Of a DNA stretch of 64,000 nt, positions 33,219-45,606 are shown in pieces. The notes beneath the pieces are model-generated. The model had not been told where the DNA came from, ran no database searches, and saw only the letters and a list, made by a program, of their open reading frames with translations. Origin of the DNA: Zea mays (Eukaryota > Streptophyta > Magnoliopsida > Poales > Poaceae); NCBI RefSeq assembly GCF_902167145.1, contig NC_050096.1, positions 266,002,622-266,066,621 of the forward strand. The letters are read 5' to 3'. Positions within the stretch are counted from its first letter, which is position 1; the number at the start of each line of letters is the position of its first letter. Both the position numbers and the translations under genes were made by a program.

Positions 33219-36200
33219 AGCAACGACGGGACCAAGACTGTCCCCCTCGACCAGGCCACGCCCAAGTAGATAGTCACTATCAGCGAAGACCTCACTTCGC
33301 AAGAAGAGGCGAAACTCCTCTGCTGCCTGTCCAAGAACAAAGATGTCTTTGCCTGGTCATCCCTCGACCTGGTCGGGGTCAGCCGATCCATAATTGAGCA
33401 CAGCTTGGGAATTGACCCTTCGGTGAGACCGAAAAAGCAGCGGCTTCGCAAGATGTCCGACGAGAAGACAGAGGCCGCTAAGGCAGAGGTGCACCGCCTC
33501 CTGGAACCCAAATTCATCGAGCCGGTGGCTTACCCCATGTGGCTCTCCAACGTTGTGATGGTGCAGAAAAAGAGCGGGAAGTGGCGAATGTGCATCGACT
33601 TCACCAGTCTCAACAAGGCCTGCCCAAAGGACAACTTCCCGTTGCCGCGGATCGACAAAATAGTCGATAGCGCGACCGGATGCGAAGTCCTGTCACTCCT
33701 TGACTGCTTCTCCGGTTACCACCAGATATACATGAAGGAGGAAGACAAGGCTAGCACCAGCTTTATAACACCCTTCGGCACATATTGCTTCATCAGAATG
33801 TCGGAGGGACTCAAGAACGCCGGGTCCACCTTCTCCAGGCTTACCAAAACAGTGCTCGAAGGGCAAGTTGGCAGAAATATATTCACATATGTGGACGACA
33901 TCGTCGTCGCTAGCAAGAGCAAGGAGGACCATCTCGCCGACCCCGCCGAGACATTCGCGAACATGCGGGACGCTCGACTCCGCCTAAACCCGGAAAAGTG
34001 TGTCTTCGGCATTCGCCAAGGCAAAATATTGGGCTACCTGGTATCACACCGCGGCATCGAGGCCAACCCAACCAAGATTCAGGCCATCATAAACATGACG
34101 CCTCCGCAGTCCGCCAGAGACGTCCAGCGCCTGACAGGCAGATTGGCCGCTCTCAACAGATTCATCTCCAGGTCCGCTGAGCGAAGTCTTCCTTTCCTCA
34201 AAACTCTCCGTGGCGCAAAAGAATTCGCTTGGGGACCAGAGCAGGCAGCGGCCTTCGCCTCATTAAAATAGTACCTGTCGGAGTTGGTCGTCCTTACAAG
34301 CCCCGACTCTTCGCTCCCCATGTTGCTCTATGTTGCGGCCTCGCCGCATGCGGTCAGCGCGGCACTGGTGCAGGAGCAGACAGTTGAGGGCGTGATCAGG
34401 CAGTGCCCAGTATATTACGTCTCCGAAGTGCTGACATCGTCCAAATGTAACATGACAGAACTGGAGAAGATTGCCTACGCAGTCGTTATGTCTTCGCGCA
34501 AATTGCGCCATTATTTCGAAGCATTCAAGGTCCGAGTCACCTCAGACAGGGGACTCGGCGAATTGTTCAGAAACCCGGAAGCATCGGTGAGGATTGCCAA
34601 GTGGGCGGCCGAACTCTCCGGCTATCACATCAATTTCGAGCCCAGGACAGCCATCAAGTCACAAGTCCTGGCAGACTTCGTTGTCGACTGGACTGGGCCA
34701 ATAACACAGCCGGACCCGTCCGCAGAGAAGGTTTGGACGATCCACTGCGACGGCGCATGGTGTCATGCGGGGGCAGGCGCCGCTGCAGTCATCACCTCAC
34801 CAGCCGGGGTCAAGCACAGATATGCAGCACGCCTCAGCTTCGCTCTGGAATCTGACAGATGCACAAATAACATAGCAGAATACGAAGCAGTCATCCTCGG
34901 CCTCCGCAAGCTGAGGGCCCTTGGGGTCACCACCTGCATCATCAAAACAGACTCCAAGGTAGTTGCCAGCCAAGTCGAGAAAGACTATGCAGCAAAGGAC
35001 CCCGCACTTATGCAATACCTCGCGGCCATCCGAAGTCTCGAGAGACAATTATCAAGGGATTCACCTTGCAGCATGTGGACCGGGCCAAGAATGAAGAGGC
35101 CGACACATTGGCCAAGGCTGCCGCCAGAGGCGAGTCCTGCCCTCCGACGTGTTCTTCCATGTCATCGGCACGCCAGCCGTCCGGAGCCCCGAAGGGCTCC
35201 AAATAACCAATGACAGCGAGGGCCACCGCATAGTCAACCTTATCATGACCGAAGACTAGCGGGCACCAATAACTCTGTTCCTACAGGGGTACTATCGCCC
35301 AACCGACATCAACGAGGCCAAGCGCCTCAAACATCGAAGCCGGGACTTCGCACTGATTGAGGGCCAACTCTACAAGAAGGGGGTCAGTCAGCCAATGCTT
35401 AAATGTGTCACCGAAACCGAGGGTGTCCAGATCCTACGCGAAGTCCACAGTGGTACATGCGGCTCTCACGCAGGGCCAAGGGCCCTAGCTGCTAAGGTGA
35501 TCCGCCAAGGTTTCTACTGGCCCGCAATGATCTGCGCCGCAAATCGGGTCACAAGGTCCTGCGAAGCCTGCCAGAAGTTTTCTCCTCGATCAGGCAGCCC
35601 CTCGCAATTTACAAAGCTGATCGCCCACACATGGCCTCTCCAGCGCTGGGGCCTGGACATCGTCGGGCCCCTGCCCACGGCTCAGGGGAACCTTAAGTTC
35701 GCCTTCGTCGCTGTCGAATACTTCACCAAATGGATCGAGGCAAGGGTTGTTTCCACAATAACATCAAAGACTGCCCAAAAATTCTTTTGGCAAAACATTG
35801 TTTGCCGCTTCGGAGTACCCTCCGAGCTAACAGTTGACAACGGCAAGCAGTTTGACAGCCAAGATTTCAAGGATTTTTGCTTCTCCATTGGCAGCAAGCT
35901 TGCCTTCGCCTCAGTCTATCACCCGCAGTCCAACGGAGTTGTGGAACGCGCCAATGGAAAAATCTTCACAGCTGTCAAAAAGATGCTCCTCGACGAAAAA
36001 AGGGCAGGTGGGCCGATTTGTTACCCGAGGCGGTCTGGGCGCTAAATACTACTGAGTGCAGGGCGACTGGGTTCACTCCTTTCCGCCTTCTATATGGATC
36101 AGAGGCCATGACCCCACAAGAAATAAAGCATGGGTCCCTGCGAACAGTTCCGTCAGCCGTCCCCGACGTGGACGAGCCCACTTCGAAGGATCTCATCGAT

Positions 36201-36479
36201 GGAGACCGAGTCTTCGCCTTACAGGCTCTAAATAAATACCAAGCCCAAACAAAAGCATGGTGCGACCACGCAGTCATCCCGAGGGAATTCAACGAAGGGG
36301 ACCTCGTACTCGTCCGAACAGCTCGGACAGAGTCCAGGGGCAAGCTGGAGCCCAAGTGGGAGGGCCCCTTCATTGTCAAGACGAAAGCTTCCCCCAGCGC
36401 TTACAGGCTCGCAACGCCAAACGACAAAGACCTGGAGCACTCCTGGAACATCGACAATCTCCGCAAATTTTTTGTTTGA
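33219..36479 (+). pseudogene. Broken Pol (RT, two RNase H, integrase) of Cinful/Zeon-like element
   Basis: Continues the gag frame and is homologous throughout to Tat pol: RT with YVDDIVV (about 33889), first RNase H (34270-34560), archaeal-type second RNase H starting HCDGAW (34745), integrase with its zinc region (35440-35575) and D-D-E residues in GLDIVGP, TVDNGK and GVVERANG. Breaks seen: TAG at 33216, 33267, 34269 and 35257; one-base deletions near 35050, 35136 and 35995. The three deletions together return to the original frame, which reads to the LRKFFV ending at 36479. Several stops look like C-to-T changes in CAG or the equivalent on the opposite strand of TGG. Confidence 0.85.
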
Positions 36480-36710
36480 CTCATCAGGGCCGATTCGCCC
36501 TTGTAATTCGCAAAAACAATTTTATTCTGGCCCGCACTCTTTTCCTCCCGGGGGGTGAGGTATTTAACGAGGCGGAGCCATGTAATATACAAATGAAAAA
36601 TCCCCCGCAAAAACATGCGTCGAAAAAAGACCGCGACGACGGTCTTCGACATTCGACCAATACAAAGTCACCGCGAGGCTCAGCGCTAGCCACCCTCGCG
36701 TGCGACAACT
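36480..36710 (+). other. Post-pol untranslated region
   Basis: No coding sequence recognised. Leads directly into the 77-bp array. Confidence 0.5.
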
Positions 36711-37169
36711 CCGTGCAGAAGTCGCCTAAGGGTGCAGCCGGACCAGCACAACAAGTGCGAAAAATCGAAGTCTACCGCGAAGACTATCCGTGCAGAAGTC
36801 GCCTAAGGGTGCAGCCGGACTAGCACGACAAGTGCGAAAATTCGAAGTCTACCGCAAAGACTATCCGTGCAGAAGTCGCCTAAGGGTGCAGCCGGACTAG
36901 CACGACAAGTGCGAAAAATCGAAGTCTACCGCAAAGACTATCCGTGCAGAAGTCGCCTAAGGGTGCAGCCGGACTAGCACAACAAGTGCGAAAAACCGAA
37001 GTCTACCGCGCAGACTATCCGTGCCGAAGTCGCCTAAGGGTGCAGCCGGACTAGCACAACAAGTGCGAAAAACCGAAGTCTACCGCGCAGACTATCCGTG
37101 CCGAGGTCGCCTAAGGGTGCAGCCGTACTAGCACAAGTGCGAAAAACCGAAGTCTACCACGGAGACTAT
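36711..37169 (+). repeat. 77-bp tandem repeat array, six copies
   Basis: Units start CCGTGCAGAAGTCGCC at 36711, 36788, 36865, 36942, 37019 and 37096, exactly 77 bp apart. A degenerate seventh starts near 37170 and fades by about 37330. Copies differ by a few substitutions (GCAGAAG to GCCGAAG). Located between pol and the end of the convergent antisense gene. Such arrays in Tat 3' regions have been proposed as seeds of satellite DNA. Confidence 0.93.
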
Positions 37170-37377
37170 CCGTGCAACAGTTGCCCGAAGGCACAGCCGG
37201 ACGAAGCATAACAAAAGCGAAAACAACCGCACCAAACTGTCCGCGCAAAGACTGACTACATGCGCACCAGTCCAGCATAACAATTACGTAACGCCTTCGC
37301 GAGCATAGCCGAATGTGCAAGGGCACACAACTTCATCATACAAGCCATTACACATGTACAAGCGAGGGCATCACACT

Positions 37378-40300
37378 CTACATTGGCTCAACCTTCGGAA
37401 TAATTCCCATCTCCCTATAGTTAAATAACATTATCCTAAGCTCCTCACCCGAAAAAAGACTTCGCAGTTCCCCCTCACCTGTACTCACGGCGGCCGGCAA
37501 GGACAACAGTTCCTGCCGGCCAGCCCTACTCACACGAAGCCGACCGCCCTCCGCCCCACTCACTCTATGCTTCGCAACCGCCCTTCGCCGCCTACGCCCA
37601 GTACTCGGACCAGGCACATCTTCTGCATCCGCAGCGTGCGGTGAAGCCTCCGCCGCTGCCACATCCAAGGCCGCGAAGTAGTCCAAGTCCTCATCCGACG
37701 ACTCCTCAGTCCACTCAACCGAGCTCCCAGAGTCACCAAAATCAGAAAACTTAGATGCAGACCCATCCGATTTATTACCATCATCCACGGTCGAAGCCGC
37801 CAAAAAATTAGTAGTGGCGGTTGCGTGCGCAGGCCCAAAATCTTGAACCTGCGCAGCAACCAAGATTCAGCAACATATCCAAAATTCCCTAACTACCCAC
37901 ACCCACTACGCCACCTGCGAAGACCCAGCCGTCGCGAGAGCCTCCGCCGACACCGTCACAGGATCCTCAGCCCTCGGCACAGCAGTTGGCGGCGGGCCTC
38001 CGCCGGCCGCAGCAGCTGCGGGGGCATCAGGAACGCCTTCGGCGGTCTCTGGGGCCGGGACTCCGCCGGCCGCAGCGGCTGCGGGGGCATCAGGGGCGCC
38101 TTCGGCGGTTTCCTGGGGCGGCTCCAGGGCGGCCTCAGACACAGCCGCCGCCGGGTTCGACTCCGGGTCAGGCAGCGCGCTGTTCAAAGCACCGAAGTCA
38201 TCCACCCTTTCGCCACGCGCCGCCTGAGACACAGCACACAAATTCAGCAAACCCATACATAGCCCGCATCCAACAAACACCAAATAAAAGCCAAACATTA
38301 CCTGACCCCTCGCCGTCTCGGCCCGCTCCCTGACCACCTCTCGATCGTGGGGGCCCCACATCCGGTCGTAGAGGGCTCCGGCGGATTCCTTCACTATAGG
38401 GTCCTCAACATTGTAGATATCATGCTCGAAATCCTCATTAGCTTGGTCGAAGACCTCATAGTGCCGGCACCCTTCGCGAGAGAGCGCGTTCATCGCCCCC
38501 TCGCAGGTCACCAGGGAGGCATAAGACATGAACCCCTCCACGATGGTGGGGAGCGCCTACAACTCCTCCTGTACCCACTCCAGGCAGCGAAGTCCGGGAT
38601 GTCGGTCCGGCACTTCGAAGTCAGCGGTCCGCGCGCCCAGCTCATGGTACAAATCCATAAGCTGTTTGCGTGTCCGCTCAGCCTCCGTGCGCGTCGTGGC
38701 GTCGGCCCTCTCCACACGGCTCTGCAGGGCGCTGAGCCGCTCCTCCAACTGCTCGGTGCGCTCCCTGGCAAGGCTGCCCTCCGCCCGCGCCAAATTTGCC
38801 TCCGCCTGCGCAGCCTGCGCCTTGGCGAGGGCCTCATTGGCCTCCCTCCTCTCCTCCGCCAGTTAGCGCCGGAGGTCAGTCTTCTCCCCCTCCAGTGCGG
38901 CCACCTTGTCCGCCAGCTTGCGGCACTTACTGTCGGTGGCCGACTTTTCCCGAACGACGTCAGCATGTTGCGTTCGAAGTCTCTCGACTTCGGCAGACAC
39001 AACTGCCGTGAGGGCCCCCGACGCCGCGCGGTCTGCGAAGTCAGCCGCCTGCAAAACACACGTAAGACCACAGCCCCAACGAAGCCGATAAAAAAACCAA
39101 AGTCTAGCTCAACGTACCTGACTTAGCGCCTCCTTCATCTCCTTCAGCCGGCGGGACACAGCACCCGCCTCGTCCCTCACAGCAGTGAGTGCCGGCATCT
39201 CGCCGCCGGCACTAAGGGCACCGCCCTTCGCCTTTGGCACTACGACAGCCGCCGTGGTCGCCGCGGCAGGCGGAACAACGACAAGTTGGCCTTCGTCCGA
39301 CCCTGCGACGTATCAACAAATTACAAAAAAAATGAAATAAAATCGAGCCAACGGCTTACCAACAAGATAGTCGTCCACGCTAATGTCGGTGGCGAAGTCG
39401 GCGACGCGCTTGCCCGGCAGCGGCAACTCTCGGGCCGCCTTCGCGGCCTCCGGCACCCTGCTGGACGCCGGTGCAGCCTTCGCAGACTTCGAACCACCGG
39501 CGGCAACCGCAGCCTCCGGCGCCTTGCCGGATGCAGGGACAGCCGACTTCGCCGCCAGCGGCGGCTTCCCTCCGCCGGGGGCAGCAGCCTTCGCAGCCCC
39601 CCTCTGCCTCTTCGGCCTGGCTTCATGAAGCCTGACGACCGCCTCGCGCTTCTATGCAGCTCCCTGGCGATCCTTGTCCATCACTGTCGACACAACAGCA
39701 GCAATATTCCGCCCGTAAGAAAACACTTTCCATTCACGAACCATGTGAGATGTAAAAAAGTCTTCACCGGCCGCGCGGGGGATAGGAACATTCTTAGGCC
39801 ACCAACCCCCGGTAACCCTCAGCATACGCGCCGAAGACTCCCGGAGCTCGGGCGAAGACATCCTTCCCCCCGGGGTCGCGCATGTCCTCATCAATTCTCT
39901 AGCAAAACCATCGGAAACCCCAAGTCCTCCCATAGCAGTACCTAATTTCCTCTTCTTAGAGGACGGGGCGGCCGCCGGCGCGGGGTCGTCTCCAGACTCT
40001 ACCACCGGTTTCTTCCCGCGACGATCCACATCGTCTTGGCCAGGATAACCGCCATATGACAGACGATTCAACTCAAAAACCCTGTTCAAGCGGTCATTCG
40101 ACCCGCGAATATCCCAGCTACGCTGGCCCTCTGTCCTCGGCACGTACCGACCAACGATCCGCACCGCCCCATCCTCCGCCTCACGCACAAAGGCGACCGG
40201 ATCGCGGCTATGCAGATCAAGCGCGAAGGCAGGACTTCGCACCAGCTTCCCACCATGGGAAGGCATCTGGCGAGGGCACACTTCGCCCAACGCCCAGCCA

Positions 40301-41076
40301 TGCGCCAAAGGCCATACCCCGTACGCCACAAATTCCTCAACCAAATCGCGCCCGCTGCTCAGGCCGGCGGCGCACCGAAGGGCCCCTTCGTCCGCATCAT
40401 CCTCCGCCACTTCAAAAGGCGGGTATGCTGAGTAAAGATGCGAGCACATCTCGGACACGGGGAGCCCCGGATGGTCTTCGACCGTACCCTCCACGACGTA
40501 AAACCAAAACTCATTCCAATTGCCCCACTTGTTGCGGGCGCAAGGAACCAACTCAACTACCTCCATCGTGGTCTTGCCGGTCTTCGGCGTAAATGTACAG
40601 GACCCAAACTGGGCAACTTCATCTCCAATCATCCTCTTCTGCCAGTGCAGGCAATAGTACTTCGCGAAGACTTCGACTGATGGCTGTCCGCCGTACGAAG
40701 TCGTCGCCCAGACATACTTCGACAGAGCCACCACGGCATTCGGAGTCAACTGATGGATCTGAACATTAAATCTGCGCAGGACTTCTCCAACAAATCGGTG
40801 CGCAGGCAGGCAGAGACCAGCAGCGAAGAACGCCTCGAACACAACCAACTCGCCCTCCGGCTCGGGGACTTCCTCCGTCCCCGGGACACGAGCGACTCCG
40901 CCGCCAAAGTAACCCAGCCGCTGCATATCTTGCACGCGGACCGATGACATCCGCGACACACCAAAATCCACCGTATCGCCGGCGCGCAACTCCTCCACCG
41001 CCACAATACTCAGCGTTTCCTCAGACGACGCGTCGGCCGGCGGCGTAGCGGCAGCAGAAGAAGAAGAGGTCGGCAT
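37378..41076 (-). pseudogene. Antisense five-exon gene with Transposase_28-like domain
   Basis: Five minus-strand exons: 41076-39360, 39302-39118, 39048-38302, 38223-37915, 37848-37378. All four introns begin GT and end AG and are 57-78 bp long. Phases join without error, giving 1143 codons. Exon 1 (from MPTSSSSAAATPP) resembles the plant 'putative gypsy type transposon' family (Transposase_28), with RRFNVQIHQLTPNAVVALSK and an SSKKRKLG nuclear-signal-like stretch. Exon 3 encodes about 150 residues of coiled coil. Exon 4 has Ala/Pro/Gly repeats with ETAEGAPDAPAAAAAGG and ETAEGVPDAPAAAAAGG. Exon 5 is acidic, then basic. Three in-frame stops break it: TAG 39652, TAA 38863, TAG 38557. Function unknown. 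Its transcript would converge on pol. Confidence 0.78.
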
Positions 41077-41404
41077 CGCTACGTACCGTCGGCGGCGGCG
41101 GGCGGTTTGCTTCACTCGAGCAAGATCTCCGGCGAACAAGAGCAAGGAGGGCAGACGAGCAGCAAGACGGTGGAAAAGGCGGCTAGGGTTTTCACGGAGC
41201 GCGGAAGGATAAAGTTCAAAACGCGCCGCCCCCCGCCCCCTTTTATACACAGGGCGCGGCGCTTCGGGAAACCCGCAGTCCAACAGTACGGTGTCAATCA
41301 ACGGTCATGTCAAAAAAAACCCCACGGAACCACTTCGAGCGAGGGCAGCGTCTCCACCATCTAGCGACGTTTTCGGCACCAGATGACCTAGTCGAACTGG
41401 TCCC

Positions 41405-41416
41405 TCGGAGGGCAAA
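41405..41416 (+). other. Polypurine tract of Cinful/Zeon-like element
   Basis: CGGAGGGCAAA immediately precedes the 3' LTR start TGTTGGGG. Confidence 0.75.
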
Positions 41417-41893
41417 TGTTGGGGCGAAGGCGAAGACGCCACCCTTCGCTCGAGGCCTTCGCCATGGTCGTTGGTCCAACGAAGACAAGACAACGGGCAA
41501 GGACACCCTTCGCTCCATACGGCATCGGACGAAGACCTATGACGAGGTCATCCCACCATGCGGCCTCGTCCAGCATGGAGGCCCACGTGTGATCCGGCCC
41601 ATTGTAACAGGCCCTGTGTGGCCGCTGCTTGTTACAGGCCTAATTTGTAAAGGCGCCTCTGTAATTACAGTCTGTAACCCCGCTTTATGGGAATATTCTG
41701 GGGATAACCTAGGTGTCTGAGGGCACATGCGTCCTTAGCACAAGACGCTGGGCACTCAGATACCTATAAATACCCCGCACAGTGCCCTTGAGAGGCGAGA
41801 TTAACGGAGCTCTTGCCATCTTGCGCGAGAACCCTGTTAACGTCACTGCTCACCCCCGTTGGATCCCCTTGCAACTGAGAGCAAGTTCCAACA
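41417..41893 (+). repeat. 3' LTR of Cinful/Zeon-like element
   Basis: 477 bp; 12 substitutions and one indel relative to 30292-30769. Read antisense, it could drive the gene starting at 41076. Confidence 0.95.
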
Positions 41894-41898
41894 GTGCA
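41894..41898. repeat. TSD GTGCA, right copy
   Basis: Perfect match to 30287-30291. Confidence 0.93.
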
Positions 41899-41964
41899 GT
41901 GTGCTGGTTTTGGAATCTTTTTCTAATTTATGCTAATTGAACGGTTAGTAAGGCATAGAGATTG

Positions 41965-42370
41965 TCCTGAGATGAGTAAACGCAAACATGTTACACTAAG
42001 TCGAGTAAGCGTGAGCATGTTGCACCGTCTTAAGTCATTGCCGACTTAAGCAGATTGCTCCGTTAGTAGGGTATAGTGGTCACCTTAAGTCGAGTAAGCG
42101 TGAGCATGTTGCACTGTCTTAAGTCACTGCCAACTTAAGTCGATTGCTCCGTTAGTAGGGTATAGTGGTCACCCTAAGTCGAGTAAGCGTGAGCATGTTG
42201 CACCGTCTTAAGTCACTGCCGACTTAAGCTGATTGCTCCGTTAGTAGGGTATAGTGGTCACCCTAAGTCGAGTAAGCGTGAGCATGTTGCACCATCATAA
42301 GTTAATGTCGACTTAAGCCGATTGCTCCGTTAGTAGGGTATAGTGTTCACCCTAAGTCGAGTAAGCGTGC
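41965..42370 (-). repeat. 89-bp tandem repeat array of the Grande-like element
   Basis: ATTGCTCCGTTAGTAGGGTA recurs at about 42054, 42143, 42232 and 42321 (89 bp apart), with a partial unit at the start. Units share CTAAGTCGAGTAAGCGTGAG and GTCTTAAGTCA motifs. About 4.5 copies lie between the integrase end and the insertion point of the nested element, so the array originally adjoined the antisense gene. Confidence 0.92.
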
Positions 42371-42477
42371 TGATTGATAATAAATAGTTCGAGTGCTCTT
42401 GAGAATGAAATCTTTTACTCATGAGGTATTTACCAATTACAGAATACAATGCTCCCCCAATAGCTTTTGAAATCTTG

Positions 42478-43863
42478 CTAAGGGTAAAACTTCCTGAGAT
42501 GCTCTATATTCCATGAATTCCCTATTTCCGTGCCATCCATTTGAGTAAGCCTATATGATCCTGGCCGAGTGACCTCTGCTACTACAAATGGCCCTTCCCA
42601 TAGTGGTGATAATTTGTGTCGTCCTTCCCCCGTTAGAATTCGACGAAGGACCAAGTCTCCCACTACAAAGGATCGATGTCGTATGGCATTGTCATGATAG
42701 CGCCACAGAGTTTGCTGGTATCTAGCTGACTGAATTACTGTATTCAATCGTTCTTCCTCCAATACGTCAATGTCCTCTAATCTGGTAGCCTCTACTTCAG
42801 CTATGCTTTCGAAGACCAACCTTGGTGCCCCAAACCTGAGATCAGTAGGTAGCACTGCCTCCGAACCATAGACCATGAAGAAAGGAGTATTTCCATGCAG
42901 AGCTCGATTAGGTTGAGTTCTTAAGCTCTAAACCACATACGGCAACTCTCTTATCAATTTTCCTGCAAACTTTTCATTCTTGGCAAAGACTTTCTTCCTT
43001 AGTGCTTCCAGTATCATTCCATTAGCCCTTTCCACCTGGCCGTTGGCTCTCGGATGTGCTACTGATGCATATTTAATCTGGATGCTTTGTTGTTCGCAGA
43101 AATCAAAGAATTCAGAGCTAGTGAAATTGGATCCCAGGTCGGTTATGATGCTATTCGGTATCCCAAACCTGAATATTATATCTTGTATGAACTCCACTAC
43201 CTTGGCTGAAGTCAGAGAAGCAATGGGTTTGTATTCTATCCATTTGGTGAATTTGTCAATAGCGACCAACACGTGAGTGTATCCTCCCTGAGCTTTCTTG
43301 AAGGGTCCAATCATGTCCAGTCCCCAGCATGCAAATGGCCATGTCACGGGTATGGTTTGCAGTTGATGTGCTGGTAAATGCTGCTGCTTTGCTAAGAATT
43401 GGCAAGCTTCGCACCTCTGGACTAACTCGGCTGCATCACTCTTTGTTGTCGGCCAGTAGAAACCAGACCTGAAGACCTTCCCAACCAGAGTCCTGGATAC
43501 TGCGTGTATCCCGCACTGTCCGGCGTGGATCTCATCTAACAGTTGCTTCCCAGTAGCCGAAAGGATGCACTTCAAGAGGACTCCTGTTGCGCCCCTTCTG
43601 TATAGTGCATCCCCAATGAGGGTGTAGTGGGCTGACTGCCTTGCGATGCGCTCTACTGCAGCTTTGTCATCCGGTTCCTCTTCATTCTTTATATATCTAA
43701 TGATGGGCTCCCTCCAGTCATTAGAGTCTGACTCTGGCTGGCTCAAAACATTGCACTCTTCTGCCTGATCTGAGGAAATGCTTGGGCGTGGCACCTCTTG
43801 GACGAAAACTCCAGGTGGAACCTGGGTCCGACTGGATCCTAGTTTCGAGTTTCGACAACGCAT
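42478..43863 (-). pseudogene. Integrase remnant of Grande-like element
   Basis: Integrase core with the H-H-C-C region (about 43390-43530), GLDMIGPFKKA, ITDLGSNF and NGQVERANGMI. In the second catalytic motif the Asp persists but the usual Asn-Gly is Leu-Gly. The C-terminal part ends LRKFYP at 42478. A TAG at 42925-42927, where relatives have tryptophan, splits it. Same frame as the upstream pol pieces. Confidence 0.85.
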
Positions 43864-44211
43864 CTACCGCTGTGTTGCGATCTCTTTCCACATGATGAAA
43901 TTCCAGCCCTTCAAATTTGTCTTCCAGTTTTCGGACGGTTGTGCAGTACTTGCCCATAGAGTCATTCGAGCAATCCCATTCTTTATTTATCTGACTTATG
44001 CCACCAGTGAATCTTTGTATACCATAAACCTCTTAATGCCCAGTGATATGACAATGTTCAATCTGTGGACCAAAGCTTCATATTCTGCTGCATTATTGGA
44101 TGCTAAGAATAACAACTGAAGAGCGTATTTGAGTTGCTCACCTCCAGGTGCAATGAAGAGGATCCCTGCACCTGCCCCCTGCAGCTTTAGCGAGCCATCG
44201 AAATACATCCA
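43864..44211 (-). pseudogene. Second (archaeal-type) RNase H remnant of Grande-like element
   Basis: Contains MYFDGSLKLQGAGAG, AAEYEAL and VYKDS, the acidic residues of the extra RNase H of Tat elements. An in-frame TGA separates it from RT. A one-base loss near 43997 shifts the frame, and a tandem duplication of TCGAAAC near 43845 shifts it back. Confidence 0.8.
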
Positions 44212-45606
44212 TCATACTTCTGCAGTCTCCGAGTTGTCTGGTACTTGTTGCTCAGTCCATTCAGATATGAAGTCAACTAGTGCTTGAGTTTTTATTGTAG
44301 TACGAGGTCGAAACTCGATGTCGTGAGCTCCCAGTTCGCAGGCCCACTTGGCTATTCTTCCAATGGCTTCTTTGTTGTGGAGAATATCCCCTATTGGAAA
44401 CTCGGTGACTACTATGACTTTGTGGTCGTCGAAGTAGTGACAGAGCTTACGTGCAGTTAGAAGTACTGCATACAACAGTTTTTGGACTTGAGGATACTTC
44501 TTCTTAGATGGTCCCAGAACTTCGCTGATGAAGTAAACGGGATGTTGTACTGGATACGTGTGTCCTTCCTCTGCTCGCTCGACTACCAACGCGGTGCTCA
44601 CCACGTGAGTCGTGCAAGAGATGTACAAAATCAGATCTTCTGTCGGCTGGTTTGGCGTGGCTCGGCGTGGCGGCTTCAGCACTGGCGGTGTGGTCAGGAA
44701 CTTCTTTAGTGAATCAAGAGCTTCCTGAGCTTCTGAAGTCCACTGGAACTTATCCACCTTTTTGAGCAATTTGTAGAATGGTAGGCCTTTTTCTCCTAAC
44801 CTTGATATGAACCTGCTTAAAGCTGCCATGCATCTAGTAAGTCTTTGCACTTTCTTTTGTGACCGTGGTGCTTCCATCCTCATGATAGCCTCGATCTTTT
44901 CCAGGTTAGCTTCAATCCCTCGGTGGCTGACAATGAATCCGAGCAACTTCCCTGCTGGCACTCCAAAGACACATTTTTCTGGATTGAGCTTCCACCGATA
45001 TCGCCTCAGACTGTTGAAGACCAGTTGCAAATCCTCAATGAAATTTTCTGAGTTTTCTGTCTTGATCACCACATCATCAACATAGGTTTCTACCTGCTTG
45101 CCCCAGTGATCGGCTAAGCATTTTTGAATGGCTCTCTGGTAAGTCACTCCAGCGTTCTTGAGGCCGAACGACATGGAGGTATAGCAGAAAGCTCCAAACG
45201 GGGTAATGAATGTTGTTTTTTCCTCGTCTTCTTTTGCCAAGTTGATTTGATGGAATCCTGAGTAGCAATCCAAGAATAACAGTATAGAACATCCGATGGT
45301 TGAGTCTACCACCTGATCTATTCTAGGAAGTCTGAAGGGATCCTTCAGACAGTGTTTGTTGAGATCTATACAGTTGACGCACATGCGCCAATCCACTTTA
45401 TTCTTTTTGAGTACAAGAACAGGACTTGCTAACCACTCAGGATGCAATACTTCTCTAATGAACCCTGCTACGGCTAAGCGAGCTAGCTCGGCGCGGATGG
45501 CATCTCTCTTATTAGGCGTGAAACGATGCAACTTTTGTCGGATTGGCCTCGCCTGGGGATAGACTTTCAGTTTGTGCTCGGCCAGTTCTCTCGGGACTCC
45601 CGGCAT
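44212..45606 (-). pseudogene. Reverse transcriptase and first RNase H of Grande-like element
   Basis: A 464-codon open stretch with QKLHRFTPNKRDAI, RT motifs, YVDDVVI (about 45080) and a degenerate first RNase H, as is usual for this lineage. The longest surviving piece of this old pol. Confidence 0.85.

Larger units (their letters stand above)
30292..41893 (+). mobile_element. Cinful/Zeon-like Tat-lineage gypsy element, nested in the Grande-like element
   Basis: LTRs 30292-30769 and 41417-41893 with a perfect TSD (GTGCA). Plus-strand order: gag-protease, RT, two RNase H domains, integrase, then a 77-bp tandem array, then a five-exon antisense gene, then a purine tract and 3' LTR. The LTRs differ at 12 of 477 positions, roughly 1 million years and younger than its host element. 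Pol has four TAG stops and three one-base deletions, so the copy cannot make its own enzymes. Confidence 0.93.

Noticed and set aside
36711..37169. Possible CRISPR-like array
   Set aside because: Units are contiguous with no unique spacers, and the DNA is eukaryotic; it is a plain tandem repeat.
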